A stretch of DNA of 64,000 nt from Ligustrum vulgare (Eukaryota; Streptophyta; Magnoliopsida; Lamiales; Oleaceae): NCBI GenBank assembly GCA_963555705.1, contig OY743182.1, forward strand, positions 50,658,592 to 50,722,591, in the 5' to 3' direction. Below, one piece after another: positions 10,748 through 22,219 of this stretch (position 1 is its first letter; each line of letters opens with the position of its first letter). The position numbers and the translations under genes are program-made. The notes under the pieces are model-generated. The model saw only the letters and a program-made list of their open reading frames with translations. It made no database searches and was not told the DNA's origin.

Positions 10748-11596
10748 TTACAGTGTTCTGGAAGCTGGAGATCTCAAAGACCGCATCAAGGGGAGCCTGA
10801 AACTCAGACAAAATTCATCTGGGAAATGTCCGTCTTTACAAACTATAAGAGCTCTTGCTTTCTTATTCAGTTGTAATTTGAATGTCATCAATGTGTATAG
10901 TTGCCTCCATTTGTCGGTCTGTTTAGAAGTAGTACCCCAACTTTGTAAATTGTTTTTCATTAACTCTCTCCTTTTGAAGGTTTGGTGATTATACCACATT
11001 CCTTTGTACTTGATTTCATTGTTATTAATAAATTGTATCTTAGGCTGGATTTTCAAGCTGAGATACTTCCTTTAAAAAAAATTGACATGGTTTTTTTTTT
11101 TTTATGAAAATAGCAAATATAAATATATATTTTATCTAGTATCAAAGCAATTTTTTTGAAAAATGGATGGTGATGGGAATACTATATTTGACCGGGGAGT
11201 GAAAAATGGGGTGTAATTCCTTGAATTCATGGAAAATGTGATCAATAGTGAGTGGATGAAATTCAAATTCCATGAAAATAAAAATGTATTTGATTGAAAC
11301 AAGGAAATTTTGAGTGGAAAATCCGTGCTATCAAACACTCCCTTCCCCATAAAACTCGTGACCCTATCCCAATAACCCATGATCCGCAACGCATACCACA
11401 TAACCCATATACCAATTTTGACTCGCCCCGCAAATTTTTTTTTTTTTTTTCAATTGATAAATATTGACCCAATAAATTAAACTTTAAAATTCAATAATAC
11501 AAAAATCTTAGACTTAAAACAAAAAAATCCAATAGTTACTTAAATAAATAAATAGCCCAATACAAAAGCAAATACCCATTTATTCAATATTAAATT
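10748..11596. other. unassigned segment
   Basis: At 10,750-11,060 the plus strand resembles the end of a transcript: an open stretch to a stop near 10,873, then AT-rich UTR-like sequence with an 'aataaa'-type string near 11,028. No protein family was recognised. The rest is AT-rich with poly-T/A runs at about 11,090 and 11,437. Confidence 0.25.
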
Positions 11597-12660
11597 AAGG
11601 GAAAAATACATCAGTAAGGTATTTTAAAATACAAATTTCAAAAATGAGGTCAAACTTGTATAATAATAAAAATCAAGTTAGCATCCAAGGCTACACAAAC
11701 AGCACCACCACCAACCACCACCATCATCATCATCACAAACTGCACTCCACCGCATCCACCAAACCACCACACCACCACCACCACCACTGCATCCACTACA
11801 TCACAACCCCACCATCCACCGCAACACCATACCACCACCACCCCACTATCATCACCACCTGTAACCCAAAATATTAAATCTGACATTAAAGATCACTGTC
11901 TCTAGATCTAAGAATGTTAGCCAGTCATCCTCAATGAAGTTGAAATCGTGTATAGCAGCAGCTGCGATTCCCTGTGAAGTCAAAATGGAAACCGTTCACA
12001 GCAACAACAATCGAATGCAGCGATGTTTGTAATCACGTGTAGCAACGCCTAATTTCGAATAGAAGCAGACATTCATCGCGTCGAAGATGGGCAAAAACAG
12101 AGGGTGAATTCGGAATGAGAAGTCGTATGCACGATCGATGATCGTCCGTGGTTTTTCACCGTGTGTGCCGCCGTGTGTTTTTTGATAGAGAGAGGGGGGA
12201 GGGGGAGGGGGAGAGGGAAAGGGAAGGCTGTGACTGCTTGGAATTAAAAAAAAGGCATTAGAGTTTGGTTTGGTTTAATGTAATGTGAGATTGTGATATG
12301 ATTTGGGTAATTAATTTAGGCTTTGTTTGGTTGCATCAAATTAAATGGGAAAAAGACAAAAAAACAAAAAACAAAAAAATTAATTTACACAATTTCCCAT
12401 ACCACTTTTTAACCATCCACATTTTCTCTCTCCAATTTTTAACCACATATCTTACCTAGAAAATACAAATTAATCAACAAAATAATTTACATTCCAAATT
12501 AAATCTAGCCGAACAGAGGCTTAATTTTGAATATTATTATTTTAATTACAACCTGAAAATTGAAATTATACAATTTTACCTTATTTATGAATTTGAATTT
12601 TTAAAAGTAAGAGTGGGTGAGTGTAATTTCCACTTCAATTAAAAGCATACCCAAACTAGG
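11597..12660 (+). repeat. copy A of a large inverted repeat pair (composite family member)
   Basis: It begins GGGAAAAATACATCAG, passes through a CACCAC-rich tract (11,700-11,865), a 'gtaacccaaaatatt' link, then a GC-richer filler (11,880-12,170), a GAGGGGGA tract and an AT-rich tail. The reverse complement of most of it occurs at 14,960-15,600. A 202 bp MITE (12,319-12,520) interrupts copy A but not copy B. Confidence 0.65.
12319..12520. mobile_element. PIF/Harbinger MITE with visible empty site in the paralogous copy
   Basis: The ends GGCTTTGTTTGG and CCGAACAGAGGC are inverted repeats flanked by TTA (12,316-12,318 and 12,521-12,523). The inverted paralogue near 15,000-15,040 reads straight through this point with a single TTA, which is direct evidence of insertion. 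Confidence 0.85.
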
Positions 12661-13708
12661 GGTGAACACGGTTTGATTTGGGCGATTTGTAGTGGAATTT
12701 CAAACCAAATCATTTAAAACGGTTTGAAAATTTTCCAAACCAAACCAAATCATTTCGTTTCCTAAACCAAACAAAACCAACCCATGTTTTGAGGTTTGGT
12801 GCGGTTTAAAACTGTGGTTTGCAATCAAATAAATTAGTAGATTCCAAACCAAGGCACATTCTTGTACGATAGTGCAAAAATAAATGAATGATTAATTTAC
12901 CAATAGCAAAGATCACAGATTTCGCAATTGATACATAGCATTGAGTAAATGATCAATACCAACTTTATGGTTAATAACTAAGAAATACTAACTGATCATT
13001 ACGTAGATTATGTCAAAAGGTGTTTTGAATTTTTTTCATGATGCAACTCACATTGGTAAGGGGATTACTCCAGGAGGTTGCAACTACAATGAGATTTATT
13101 TGTTCAAAACCATTCACATAAATAAAAGACAACACACTATGTTACTGTAAGAGTATTTCTTCTATTTAGTATGCTATAAATATGTGTCCTAATAAATTCT
13201 CTTCTAATTTGCTTATAAAGTTCTTCAATGAAAAATGCAAGCCTCATTTTAACTTTTTTACGGCATTCAATAGTTATAGTTGGGAATAAAGTTGGATTAT
13301 TTTTAGGAGGGATCAAACATGCATAGATTAGAACATAGTTTTATTCTTGAAAAATTTCCACATTTTTTTGCAATTGACAAAGGTTAGAAATCTTTCAAGA
13401 ATACATCCAAATTTTGATAAAAGTTATTCTATAACTCATTTCTATTAGAAAAGAAATCAAAATAGCACTCAAAATGACTTAAAATTTTCAATAACAATTT
13501 GAATATGATAAGTTATTTCTGCACTCATTTTTTTTTTATGATTTGTTTAAAACTTAGTGGATTGCGGTTTGAAACCGCGGTTTCGAAAATTGAAAAGTAA
13601 ACCAAACTATTTAAAGTGGTTTGGAATTTTTCCAAATCAAACCAAACCATTTCACGTTTGAAACCGAACCAAACCAAACCATTTGTTGCGGTAGAACCCA
13701 CTAAATCT
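12657..13708. mobile_element. hAT-like non-autonomous element (TAGGGGTGAACACGG type)
   Basis: The left end resembles the common plant hAT terminus TAGGGGTGnnCACGGTTTG, followed by repeated 'ggtttgg'/'ccaaaccaaacca' subterminal motifs. The right side (13,560-13,700) carries the inverted motifs ('gaaaccgcggtttc', 'accaaaccaaaccattt'). The extreme right end is decayed and I could not identify a clean 8 bp target duplication. Confidence 0.45.
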
Positions 13709-13978
13709 AATCAGTAAAGCCTCATACACTCTCATTCCTTGACCTCAAACCTCTGTCTCTGCTTCTGTATTCTCCGCGCTGTGACTTCGCGCGGCTCCTC
13801 CTATCGAGTAATGCCCACCGCCCAACTCTTCAGCTTTCTCCTTGCTCCAGTCCTCTCTTTTCCTGCGCCACCTCCAACAGGCAACAATCTCCTCTCTCGT
13901 TGCCACCCCTGCCCCCTTTTCTGCTTGTCGACCAGTCCGTCTAGCACCAGCAGGTTAGTTTTCTCGTTTCTGTCCTAG

Positions 13979-14110
13979 TTTGAGTTAATTTGTGTTAGTT
14001 TGAGTTAATTTTTGTATTAGTTTGACAGTTTGAGTTAATTTTTGTATTAGTTTGACAGTTTGAGTTAATGTTGTATTAGTTTGAGATAATTTTAGTTAAT
14101 TAATTCAGGA
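13979..14110 (+). repeat. short tandem array of ~30 bp units
   Basis: Units of the form 'gtttgagttaatttttgtattagtttgaca' repeat three to four times with small changes in spacing. It lies between a CT-rich leader-like segment (13,735-13,960) and the hAT transposase fragment. Confidence 0.65.
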
Positions 14111-14278
14111 ATATTTGAGTTAATGTTGTGTTAGTTTGAGATAATTTTGGCCTGTTGTTAGCTTGTGTAATTGTGTTAGTGATTGAATATTTGAATTTAA
14201 GACTTAAGTAGAGCAGTGGTTGAACATTGAATTTAAGTAGTTGCTTAGTAGCTTCTGATTTGAATTATATTTTGAGTA

Positions 14279-14695
14279 GTGGATATTGAAATTTATTTGA
14301 ATTATTGGGAATATTTCAAGAAAAGGACTTTTGAGGAAGCTTCTAACTCTAATCTTGAATCTCTTAATCCGAAAGATAACATTGATCAAGAAACATATGT
14401 TGTCGATTCTTCTCTTGAGAATGAAGATTTCAATTTATCTTCACTGGAACGTGAACCTGGAGTACGCAAACCATATGTCCATCTGACGTTCATGTTTATT
14501 TTCAATTTGTATAGTGTTAGATACGTAGATGGACATATTATTTTTGTAGCGAGAATGGTTGTCTTTTTGGTCAGTCAATCTAACTTGCCTATTTTGGTGC
14601 TCAAAATTGTCATTTTCAATCCTCTTGGTTGTTAAAAAAAATTTGGGGGGTCATATTTTCACTCCTGCAAGATTGAAATCCTGGCTACGTCCCTG
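14279..14695 (+). pseudogene. remnant of a TTF-type hAT transposase gene
   Basis: The plus-strand frame gives EYFKKRTFEE followed by an acidic, Asn/Ser-rich linker and then a segment ending REPGVRKP. This resembles the N-terminal region of plant TTF-finger/DUF4371 hAT transposases, which start with a Y/F-F-K-R motif and carry a D-P-G-x-R-x-P motif before the TTF finger. The rest of the transposase is missing. The segment ends at 14,695 with ATCCTGGCTACGTCCCTG, the inverse of the CAGGGRCGTAGCCAGG-type terminus I know from plant hAT elements. The matching left end was not found. Confidence 0.45.
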
Positions 14696-14959
14696 AATGG
14701 CTGAGCACCGATGCCTGTTGCACTGAGGAGAAGAACCCTGGAGTCGAACGATTTGAAATCAAACACAGACGAGACGATGTCAGACGCTGTCACACAACTT
14801 GAATGAAAGAAGCTCGAACTGATTTGTACTCTGATTTCTAAAGTCCTGAAAGCCTGAAACAGGTTAGTGCCTAATGCCTAGAATGGTATTGACAAGAGTG
14901 GACCCACCTTAGGCCCATGCTGGGCTGAAGCCTAGTCCTTTTTAGGCCAGATGGGGAAA

Positions 14960-15600
14960 ATAATAATATTCGAAATTAAATTAATTTTCAGGTTATAATT
15001 AAAATAATAATATTCGAAATTAAATTAATTACCCAAATCATATCACAATCTCACACCACATCAAGCCAAACCAAACCCTAATGCCTTTTTTTTTTTTTAT
15101 TCCTAGTCGTCCACTGCCTTCCCTTTCCCTCTCCCTCTCCCTCTCTCTTAAACCACACACAGCGGAAAACCACAAACGATCATCGATCGCACATACAACT
15201 TCTCATTCCAATTTCACCCTCTGTTTTTTCCCATCTCTGAAGCGATGAATGTCTACTTCTATTCAACAATAGGCACTACTGCAGGAAATTACAAACAGTG
15301 CTGCATTTAATTCTTGTTGCTGCGAATGGTTTCGATTTTGACTTCACAGGGAATCGCGGTTGTTGCTATACATGATTTCGACTTCACACTAGAGACAGTG
15401 GTCAAATTTAATATTTCGGGTTACAGGTGGTAATGATGGTGAGGTGGAGGTATGGTGTTGTCGTAGATTGTGGGGTTGTGGTGTAGTGGATGCAGTGGTG
15501 GTGGTGTAGCGGTTTGGTAGATGCAGTGATGTGCGGTGGTGATGATAGTGGTGGTTGGTGGTGGTGATGTTTGTGTAGCCATTGATGCTGATTACAATTT
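14960..15600 (-). repeat. copy B of the inverted repeat pair
   Basis: Its reverse complement follows copy A: 'gggtaattaattt', the GAGGGA tract, 'gatcgatgatcgt', 'agagggtgaa', 'ctgtgaagtcaaaa', 'gtaacccgaaatatt', then a GGT/ACC-rich tract and 'gtagccattgatgctgatt'. Divergence is obvious but order is conserved. A short internal duplication of 'ataataatattcgaaattaaattaatt' is present near 14,961-15,028. About 2.5 kb of other elements separate the two copies. Confidence 0.65.
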
Positions 15601-15699
15601 ATTTATTTATTTATTTTGGTTAAGATTGAGGTTGAAGTTGTGGCACGTTGGTGGCGGGGATGACGAAACTCAAGTGGTACTATGGTAGCAGTGGTGAGA

Positions 15700-18120
15700 C
15701 AGACCTAATAATTGCTAAGTTGTGACTTAGAAATAAAATAATTGTGACCTTATAATTTGATAACTGTGGCTTAAAAGATTCATGATCGAATTATTTGATA
15801 AGTTTTGATCTAGAAATAAATTTGGATCAAGTAATTTGACATTTGTGACCAACTAATTTGATAACTTGTGACCTTGAAATTAATTTTGACTTAAAAATTA
15901 TTTGATTGTGACCAAGACATATTAATCAGTGACCTTAAAAATTTGACTTGTGACCTAAAATAAATTTATGACCTAAATGATTTGTCTTTTATGACCTGAA
16001 ATTATACAATATTGTGACCTAAACGATTTGTCTTTTGTAACCTGAAATTATACCTCCCCTAATCCGGCCACCACCAGAGTCCCGTAGGAGCTCTGTCCAC
16101 CGGAATCACAAGCAGCGACCGCAAGTCGCTTCAGCTCCAACGTTTAGTAGTTGCGCGAAGTATAGCCACTGATTGCAGTTGCGCGAAGAACCGCTTCAGC
16201 TCTTCGCACAATACAACTAGATTGGGTGGGCTGTTTGGCTATGGGTGTGCGGTGGGTGGTTTGAGTGTGTAGGCGGTGGTTTGCGGGTTAGAGTGTGTGG
16301 TGGTTTGCAGTGTTTGGTTGTATGTGATGTGGTTTGCTGTGGTGCAAAATTTGGTTTTAAGAGCAGGGTAGCTGCGGCGGTGATCGAAGCCAGTAGGCAT
16401 CGAAGCAGCAGCGCTGCTGCATCGATCTAGAAGCGACGCATCTATATCGATCAAGTGCTGTTTGAGCATCATGCTCTCCGGTAGTGGTTTTATCAAAACT
16501 AAGAGCTTAGGTAAGCGGTGCTAGGAGACGGTGCAGGCTGCATATAGTTAGGATTTTATAATTTTGTCGGCATGGTGGCTCCTTGTGTGGTGGCGTCTAC
16601 ATGGCGTGGTGGACGCTGGTGGTGATGAAAGTGGTGGTGGTGGACACTGGTGGTAGTTGGTAGTGCAAAAGGTGATTACTTTTGGAAGGTGGTGGGTTTG
16701 GGTTAAGTGGGTGGAGGGTGGGGTGGGTGATTTGAATAGCGATTGTGACTAATTACAGGTAATTGTGATCGATTATTAGGTAATTGTGACCAAAATGTAT
16801 ACTAAATGTGACTTTATACGACTTGTGACGAGTATGGAATGTGACCAATTATTAGGTAATTGTTACAAAAAATATTGGCTAATCGTAACCAAGAAAATAG
16901 TAAGTTGTGACCAATAAATAAATAATATGTGACTAAAAATGTTTGATTAACCGTGGTCAAGAAACGAGTAAGTTGTGAAAAATGAATAAATAATAGTGAC
17001 CAATTATGGATAATTTTGACTAATTATATTAGAGATTGTGACCATCGTGACTTTGTGTGACCATTGGACGAGGACGTGATGTAGGGTGAATTTTGCAACT
17101 AAATTTGTAATTTGATTGAATTGTGACTTTGTGTGACAAAATGTGACTTTTCATGTGGGGGAGAGTTGGATGGGTGGAGTTGGGATTGCGGTGAAATTTG
17201 CGATTGTGATTTGTAACTGAAATGTAACTTTTGTCTGACCAATTGTGACTTTGCAGGTTGGATGAGGTGGGGATGGGAAAATATAGAGAAAAACAAATCA
17301 TTTTGGGTTTGGGTGGGTGGGGAAACATAGAGAAAAAAAATTATTTTTGGGGTTATCTTGTGTGACCTAATTACGACCTTGTGTGACCAATTGTGACTTT
17401 GGGGTGAGGGGGGGAGGGGTAGGGTAGGGTTTTGCAACTAAATTTGTAAATTTTACCCAATTGTGACTTTATGTGATCAGCTATGAATTTGTATGTCAGG
17501 TGAGGTGGGTGGGGTAAATTTTGCAACTAAATTTGTAATTGTGATCGAATTGTGACTTTGTGTGACCTAATTGAGACTTTGTATAACCAAACTATGACGT
17601 TGTGTGATCAACTGTGACTTGAGGGATGGGTGGGTAGGTAGGTGGGGTTTTACAACTGAATTTGTAATTTTAATTGAATTGTGATATTGAGTGACCAACT
17701 ATGACTTTGTATAACCAGTTGTGACTTTGCATGTGGGGTGAGGTGGGTTGAATTTTACAATTAAATTTGTAATTGTAACCGAATTGTGACCTCGTTTGAC
17801 CAAACTACTAGTTTGTGCAAACGAACTGTGACCTTGGGCGGGTCGGTGGGGGTGGGTGGCATATTGAAATTTGCTACTAAATTTATAATTATGACTAGAC
17901 TATTACTTTGTGTGACTAACTGTGACATTTTGGATGAGGTGAGGGCAGGTGGGGGTAGGGTGGGTTTGGGGACCATCCGGACTAGGTGAAATTTGCGACT
18001 AAATATGTAATTGTTACTTTGTGTGACCAATTGTGACTTTGGGTAGGGTGGGTGACTAAATTTGTAATTATGACAGAAATGTGACTTTGTGTAATCAATT
18101 GTGAATTTGTGGGGGTGGGG
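15700..18120 (+). repeat. GTGAC-type minisatellite array with GC-rich filler and G-rich runs
   Basis: Short units such as 'ttgtgaccaa', 'tgtgactttgtgtgacc' and 'aactaaatttgtaatt' recur irregularly at 15,700-16,060 and 16,740-18,120. A GC-rich filler separates them at 16,060-16,730, with GTGGTGG runs. From about 17,400 G-rich phrases (ggggtgagggggggag, gggtgggtaggtaggtgggg) are interspersed. Open frames here are products of the repeats. Confidence 0.6.
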
Positions 18121-18130
18121 TGAATTTAGT

Positions 18131-18729
18131 GAGGGCAATGGGTCGGGTATGAGTCGAGTTTGCCAAACCCGTACTCTACCCACTAAATATTTACAACCTC
18201 CATACCCTACCCATATACCCATTTAAAAATTGCGGGTCGGTTCTATACCCATTTAAAATTCATTACTAATTACTAATTCTTTTTTTTTAATGTTATAAAT
18301 AGGTTATAGGTGCTCCAGATTAACTTGAATCAGTTAAATATTGGGTTTGACTTGAATTTGAGTTGAAAAAAGCTTGTTATATGTTGAAATTATACAAGCG
18401 AATTTAAACAATTTTTTAGACGTTAACAAAGTCAATAGTTTAAACATATTAAGGTTTAAACGATAACAATGTCAATAGATATTTAGGTTCTATTATTTAT
18501 TTATTTATTTATTTTTAAACAATCACTTTTGTTTTAAATTCTATAATTTTTAAAGAAAATTAATGGTTATGCTGGTCGGGTATGAGTATTGTAGTAAAAC
18601 CCACACCCGACCCATACCCACAAAATTTACCTCCATACCCTACACACGAACCCATTTAGTCGAGTAATCCCCACCCATTTATGTCGGTCACCATATCGTA
18701 TCGGGTTCTTGGGTATTATTGTCATCCCC
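18131..18729. mobile_element. hAT-like MITE (GGGCAATGGGTCGGG type)
   Basis: The left end GAGGGCAATGGGTCGGGTATG is approximately inverted at the right end GGGTATTATTGTCATCCCC. Inner sequences also pair ('cccgtactctaccca' and 'tacccacaaaatttacc'). Flanking 8-mers AATTTAGT and AAGTGAAT agree at only five positions. It interrupts the GTGAC/G-rich repeat. Confidence 0.5.
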
Positions 18730-19446
18730 AAGTGAATTGAGGTTGCGGAGAAATTTGTGACGTTATAATTGTGACTTTGTGGGTGGGGGTGGGGGTTAGG
18801 GTGGGGTGGGGTAAAATTTATGACTAAATTTGTAATTTTGACCCAAATGTGGCTTGTGACTTTGTGGCGTGGGTGGGGTGGGGTTGGGATTATGGTGAAA
18901 TTTGCAATTAAATTTGTAATTGAGATTTTGTGTGATCAATTGTCACTTTGTGCGTGGGGTGGGGAGGGAAACATCGAGATAGAGAAGAAAAAAAATCCTT
19001 TTCATGGGGTAGGTGGGTGGGGTAAGTTAGGGTGGGGTTGAGGTAGGTGGGGCGTGAAAAAGTGGAAGAAAAAAATCATTTTTGGAGTAGGGTGGGGTGA
19101 GGCAGGGGTGGGATGGAGTGAGGTGTGAAAAAATTGAAGAAAAATCATTTTAGAGTGGTGTATGTAGGGTTGGGTATTGTCAGGGTCTGTGGCTGGGGTG
19201 AGATCAATTTTTCACTTTACGATGAGGTGGGGTAGGGCCGAGTGGGGTTGAGGTGGGTGGGATGGGGAAGTGTAGAAAGCATCGAGAAAAAAAAAAACTT
19301 ATTTTTGGGGTGGGGTAAGGTAAGGGTTGTTGGGTTTGTCACTTTGTGATGAAGTTGGGTAGGGTCGAGTAGGGTTGGGGTGGGTAGGATGGGGAAGTGT
19401 AAAAAACATCGAGAGGAAAAAAAACTAATTATTTTTGGGTTGGGGT

Positions 19447-19909
19447 ATAGATGGCAATTGGGCGGGTTCGGGACGGGTACCCCAGCCCCATGAGTAGATT
19501 ATAAAATCATACCCGGCCCATTACCCGTTAAATCAAAACGGGGAATCCCCGCCCCACCCTGACATTTTTTTTAACATAGTTTTCTTCAAGTTTATAACTT
19601 TTTTTCTCTCTAAAAAAAATTAAAAGTCAAAACAATCAAGTACCCAATTCATCACAGAATCAAAGATGTTATCATAAGTAAGAAATTATATCTTGAAAGT
19701 ATATTGTTTGCATTTTTTGAATTAATTTTTTTTAATGTAAATAAATTAGCGAGGCCGGTCAACCAAAACACACCCCGCCCCAAACCCATTTTTGGTAATT
19801 CATATCAAACCAAACCCCCCATCGACCCCGGAGCGGTTTCTTTCCGCCCCATTAGGGTCGAGGCCCCATCGGGTTCGGGTCGAAACGAGTTTTTTTTTGC
19901 CATCCCTAA
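19447..19909. mobile_element. hAT-like MITE (ATAGATGGCAA type)
   Basis: The left end ATAGATGGCAATTGGGCGGG is inverted at the right end TTTTTGCCATCCCTAA. Flanks GTTGGGGT (19,439-19,446) and GTTGGGTT (19,910-19,917) match at seven of eight positions, fitting a hAT insertion into the G-rich array. Confidence 0.65.
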
Positions 19910-19912
19910 GTT

Positions 19913-19960
19913 GGGTTAGGGTGGGTGGGTGGGCAGGATGGGGGTGGGGGTGGGGTCGGG
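19913..19960 (+). other. dense G-quadruplex-forming motif
   Basis: About nine runs of three or more G occur within 48 bases with loops of one to six bases (gggttagggtgggtgggtgg and onward). This satisfies the usual G3+N1-7 quadruplex pattern several times over. Confidence 0.6.
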
Positions 19961-20240
19961 GCTGTGGCTGTGGCTGGGGTGAGATCAATTTATCACTTTG
20001 CGATGAGGTTAGGTAGGGTCGAGTAGGGTTGGGGGTGGGGTGGGATCGGGAAGCGTAGGAAAACATAGATAAAAAAACTTATTTTTGAGGTGGGAGTAGG
20101 ATAGGAGTGGAGTGGGGTGGGGTCGAGTCGGGTCGGGTCGGGGTTGTGGCTAGGGTGAGATCAATTTATCACTTTGTGATGGGGTGGAAAACATGGGCAG
20201 GAAAAAAATAAAAATTATTTTGGGGTAGGGGCGGGGTTGA

Positions 20241-20565
20241 GGGTGATTGTAACGTCAAAATTTAAGTTTTTGATTTAGTATTATATTAGTTTTAATATAA
20301 TGTATAATAGATAAATATATTTATATTATATATAATATTATATTTATTTTTAATTATTAAACACCTGATTTTTGAAAAAAAATGTTAATTTTGTTAGTTT
20401 TAGAAAATGAAACTTAAAGTGTTGTAGATATGTACTTTCCCTTGAAACAACCAGAAGCCAAGTCCATCTCGTCCAAACCCTTCTTGAATCCTTCTCAATC
20501 ACTTGCCCAAATCACATCAGTCAGTAGAGGTAGAATATACACAAATTTGAGACTCTCCATTACTT
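20241..20565 (+). other. AT-rich spacer and possible start of a 5' leader
   Basis: After 20,410 the sequence becomes more balanced. Together with 20,855-20,946 it reads like a plant 5' untranslated exon (interrupted by a SINE) ending in a donor-like CCG|GTAAAT near 20,946. It could be the first exon of the TRM61 gene, whose coding exon has an acceptor at 25,935, but nothing in the sequence proves the link. Confidence 0.3.
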
Positions 20566-20831
20566 AAAAAAAGGTGTATTCCACACCTTGGGGGTCCGAA
20601 CTGATCATACCATGTGTCATTAATTCGAGAGGTAAATCGTAGGTTATGCCTCCCAAAGTCATGGTGGATGACACTCAGTAACGCTTCGCGGAGTAAGGTG
20701 ACCCCTGCTTGCCAAGAACAAATCCATTATTCAGTCGTAAATTCAGTCGTCGGGATTCGAACCCTGCACACGACTACGCTGGGTACGTTATCGGCCAATC
20801 CCTTTGCTGCTGGGAGATGTGCCCTGTGGGC
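20566..20831 (-). mobile_element. tRNA-related SINE, copy 2
   Basis: Its reverse complement matches copy 1 (8,352-8,616) over its full length, including the GGTTCGAATCCC box B-like motif and the 'gtgtggaatacacctttttt' tail. Flanking duplications of about 23 bp (AAATTTGAGACTCTCCATTA and onward, 20,543-20,565; repeated with one difference at 20,832-20,854) are typical of target-primed insertion. The near-identical length of the two copies fixes the element ends. Confidence 0.85.
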
Positions 20832-20854
20832 AAACTTGAGACTCTCCATTACTT

Positions 20855-22087
20855 CATCTATGGTCCTCTGGATTCTGAACCCTCCTCTTGCAATCTGCTA
20901 ATGAGTCTATTAAATTGCAGAAACTCACCCATTATTTCTGATTCCGGTAAATGTTTCATCTTTTATGATTGGAATTTAATTTGGGTTCTGAATTAATTTG
21001 TTCATTTCTTGTTTAGCGTTTACCAAATTCTATAAGCCCTAGTGCCTCTGGTTTGATTTTGAGATTTTGATTGATTTTTACTGGATTTAATCATTTTACG
21101 AACTTTTATGTAGAAATATTGGCTAAACATTTCGTGAAATATAAAAAAAATTGGAAGTTAATTACAATTTCAAACTAGAAAATAAATAGAAGAACAAGAA
21201 AAATGTAGTATTCTGCAGCTTCATTTGCTAATATTGCTATTACTGCACCACTGCCGCTTCCACCACCACTATTGTTTATAAATAAGGGGATGGGTAGAGA
21301 CAAGAGAGGGAGAACATTGTGAACTATACCTCTATTAAATCAACATTCAAAATGCTTATATTATGATGAAGCAGTTTATAATAGTGCATCTTGTATTTTA
21401 GGAGTACATGTGTTAGCTCGCATTTAATTTTTTATAATTTAATCCTCTTTGGCTTTTATCTAATTCTCAGACAGTCAGAGTTACAATTGGAAGTTAGGGA
21501 TAAGCATCTTGATTTTTCAATCCGTTGAAATTGATCAGTTGACTATGACTGCAGGTTCGCGAGGTTAGTGAGAATGTGATCTCGAGATTTGAATTTGATT
21601 TTAAAATGTGAGTGATAATGTTAAATAATAGATTTGGACTTATTCAATTTTAGATTATGTGATTTATATTATCTTATTTGATTTAGAGAATGCCATTTCA
21701 TATTGATATTTAGAATGTGATTTTGAAATTTGAATTTGATAATATGAGTTATAAAGTTAGTTATTATGGTTTGGACTTGGTCAATTTTACATTATGTGAT
21801 TTAGATATTAAATTATCTGATTTTGAGAATGTGATGTAGATTATAAATTTATATGATATTATGTGATTTAGATTCTTCTTCCCAGAAAGTGATGTAGATT
21901 ATAAATTTATAAATTAGCTCTACCCAAGCCCATAAATCACAGATCCGCCACCCACAAAAAAGTTTAAAATCTAGCTCGGTCCAACGTAAAATCATCAATC
22001 TGCCCTGCCCCTGAGTATTGATTTTGATTTTTTGAGCTGTAATTAATGTCTTGTTGACTTAGTGGTTTGAGAAACATGATAATATGA
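20855..22087. other. possible leader exon end, then AT-rich repeat-like DNA
   Basis: 20,855-20,946 is the candidate 5' exon end. 21,540-21,910 contains loosely repeated phrases such as 'gaatgtgattt' and 'gatgtagattataaatttat', also seen near 23,390 and 25,190, probably fragments of one dispersed repeat. No coding region was found. Confidence 0.3.
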
Positions 22088-22188
22088 TGGGAAAAATACA
22101 TAAATCAGGCCATCATAGATTCACATTTCATAATTAGAAAACAACTTTTATTTATTCATTAATCAGGTGCTAATTATATATATATTTT

Positions 22189-22219
<31 letters not shown>

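Larger units (their letters stand above)
18730..20240 (+). repeat. G-rich array with GAAAAAA...ATTATTTTTGGGG units
   Basis: Decayed units of about 70-120 bp combine a G-rich part (ggggtggggt, gggtcgagtagggttgggg) with an A-rich part ending 'gaaaaaaaatnatttttgggg'. The reverse-complement form of the same unit occurs at 61,200-62,490. No genes are present. Confidence 0.65.

Noticed and set aside
11644..11886. Open frames on both strands over the CACCAC tract
   Set aside because: Low-complexity translation of a trinucleotide repeat; not conserved in copy B of the inverted pair.
20614..20996. Two plus-strand frames of 95 codons
   Set aside because: They lie mostly within the SINE copy and reflect its conserved sequence, not a protein.
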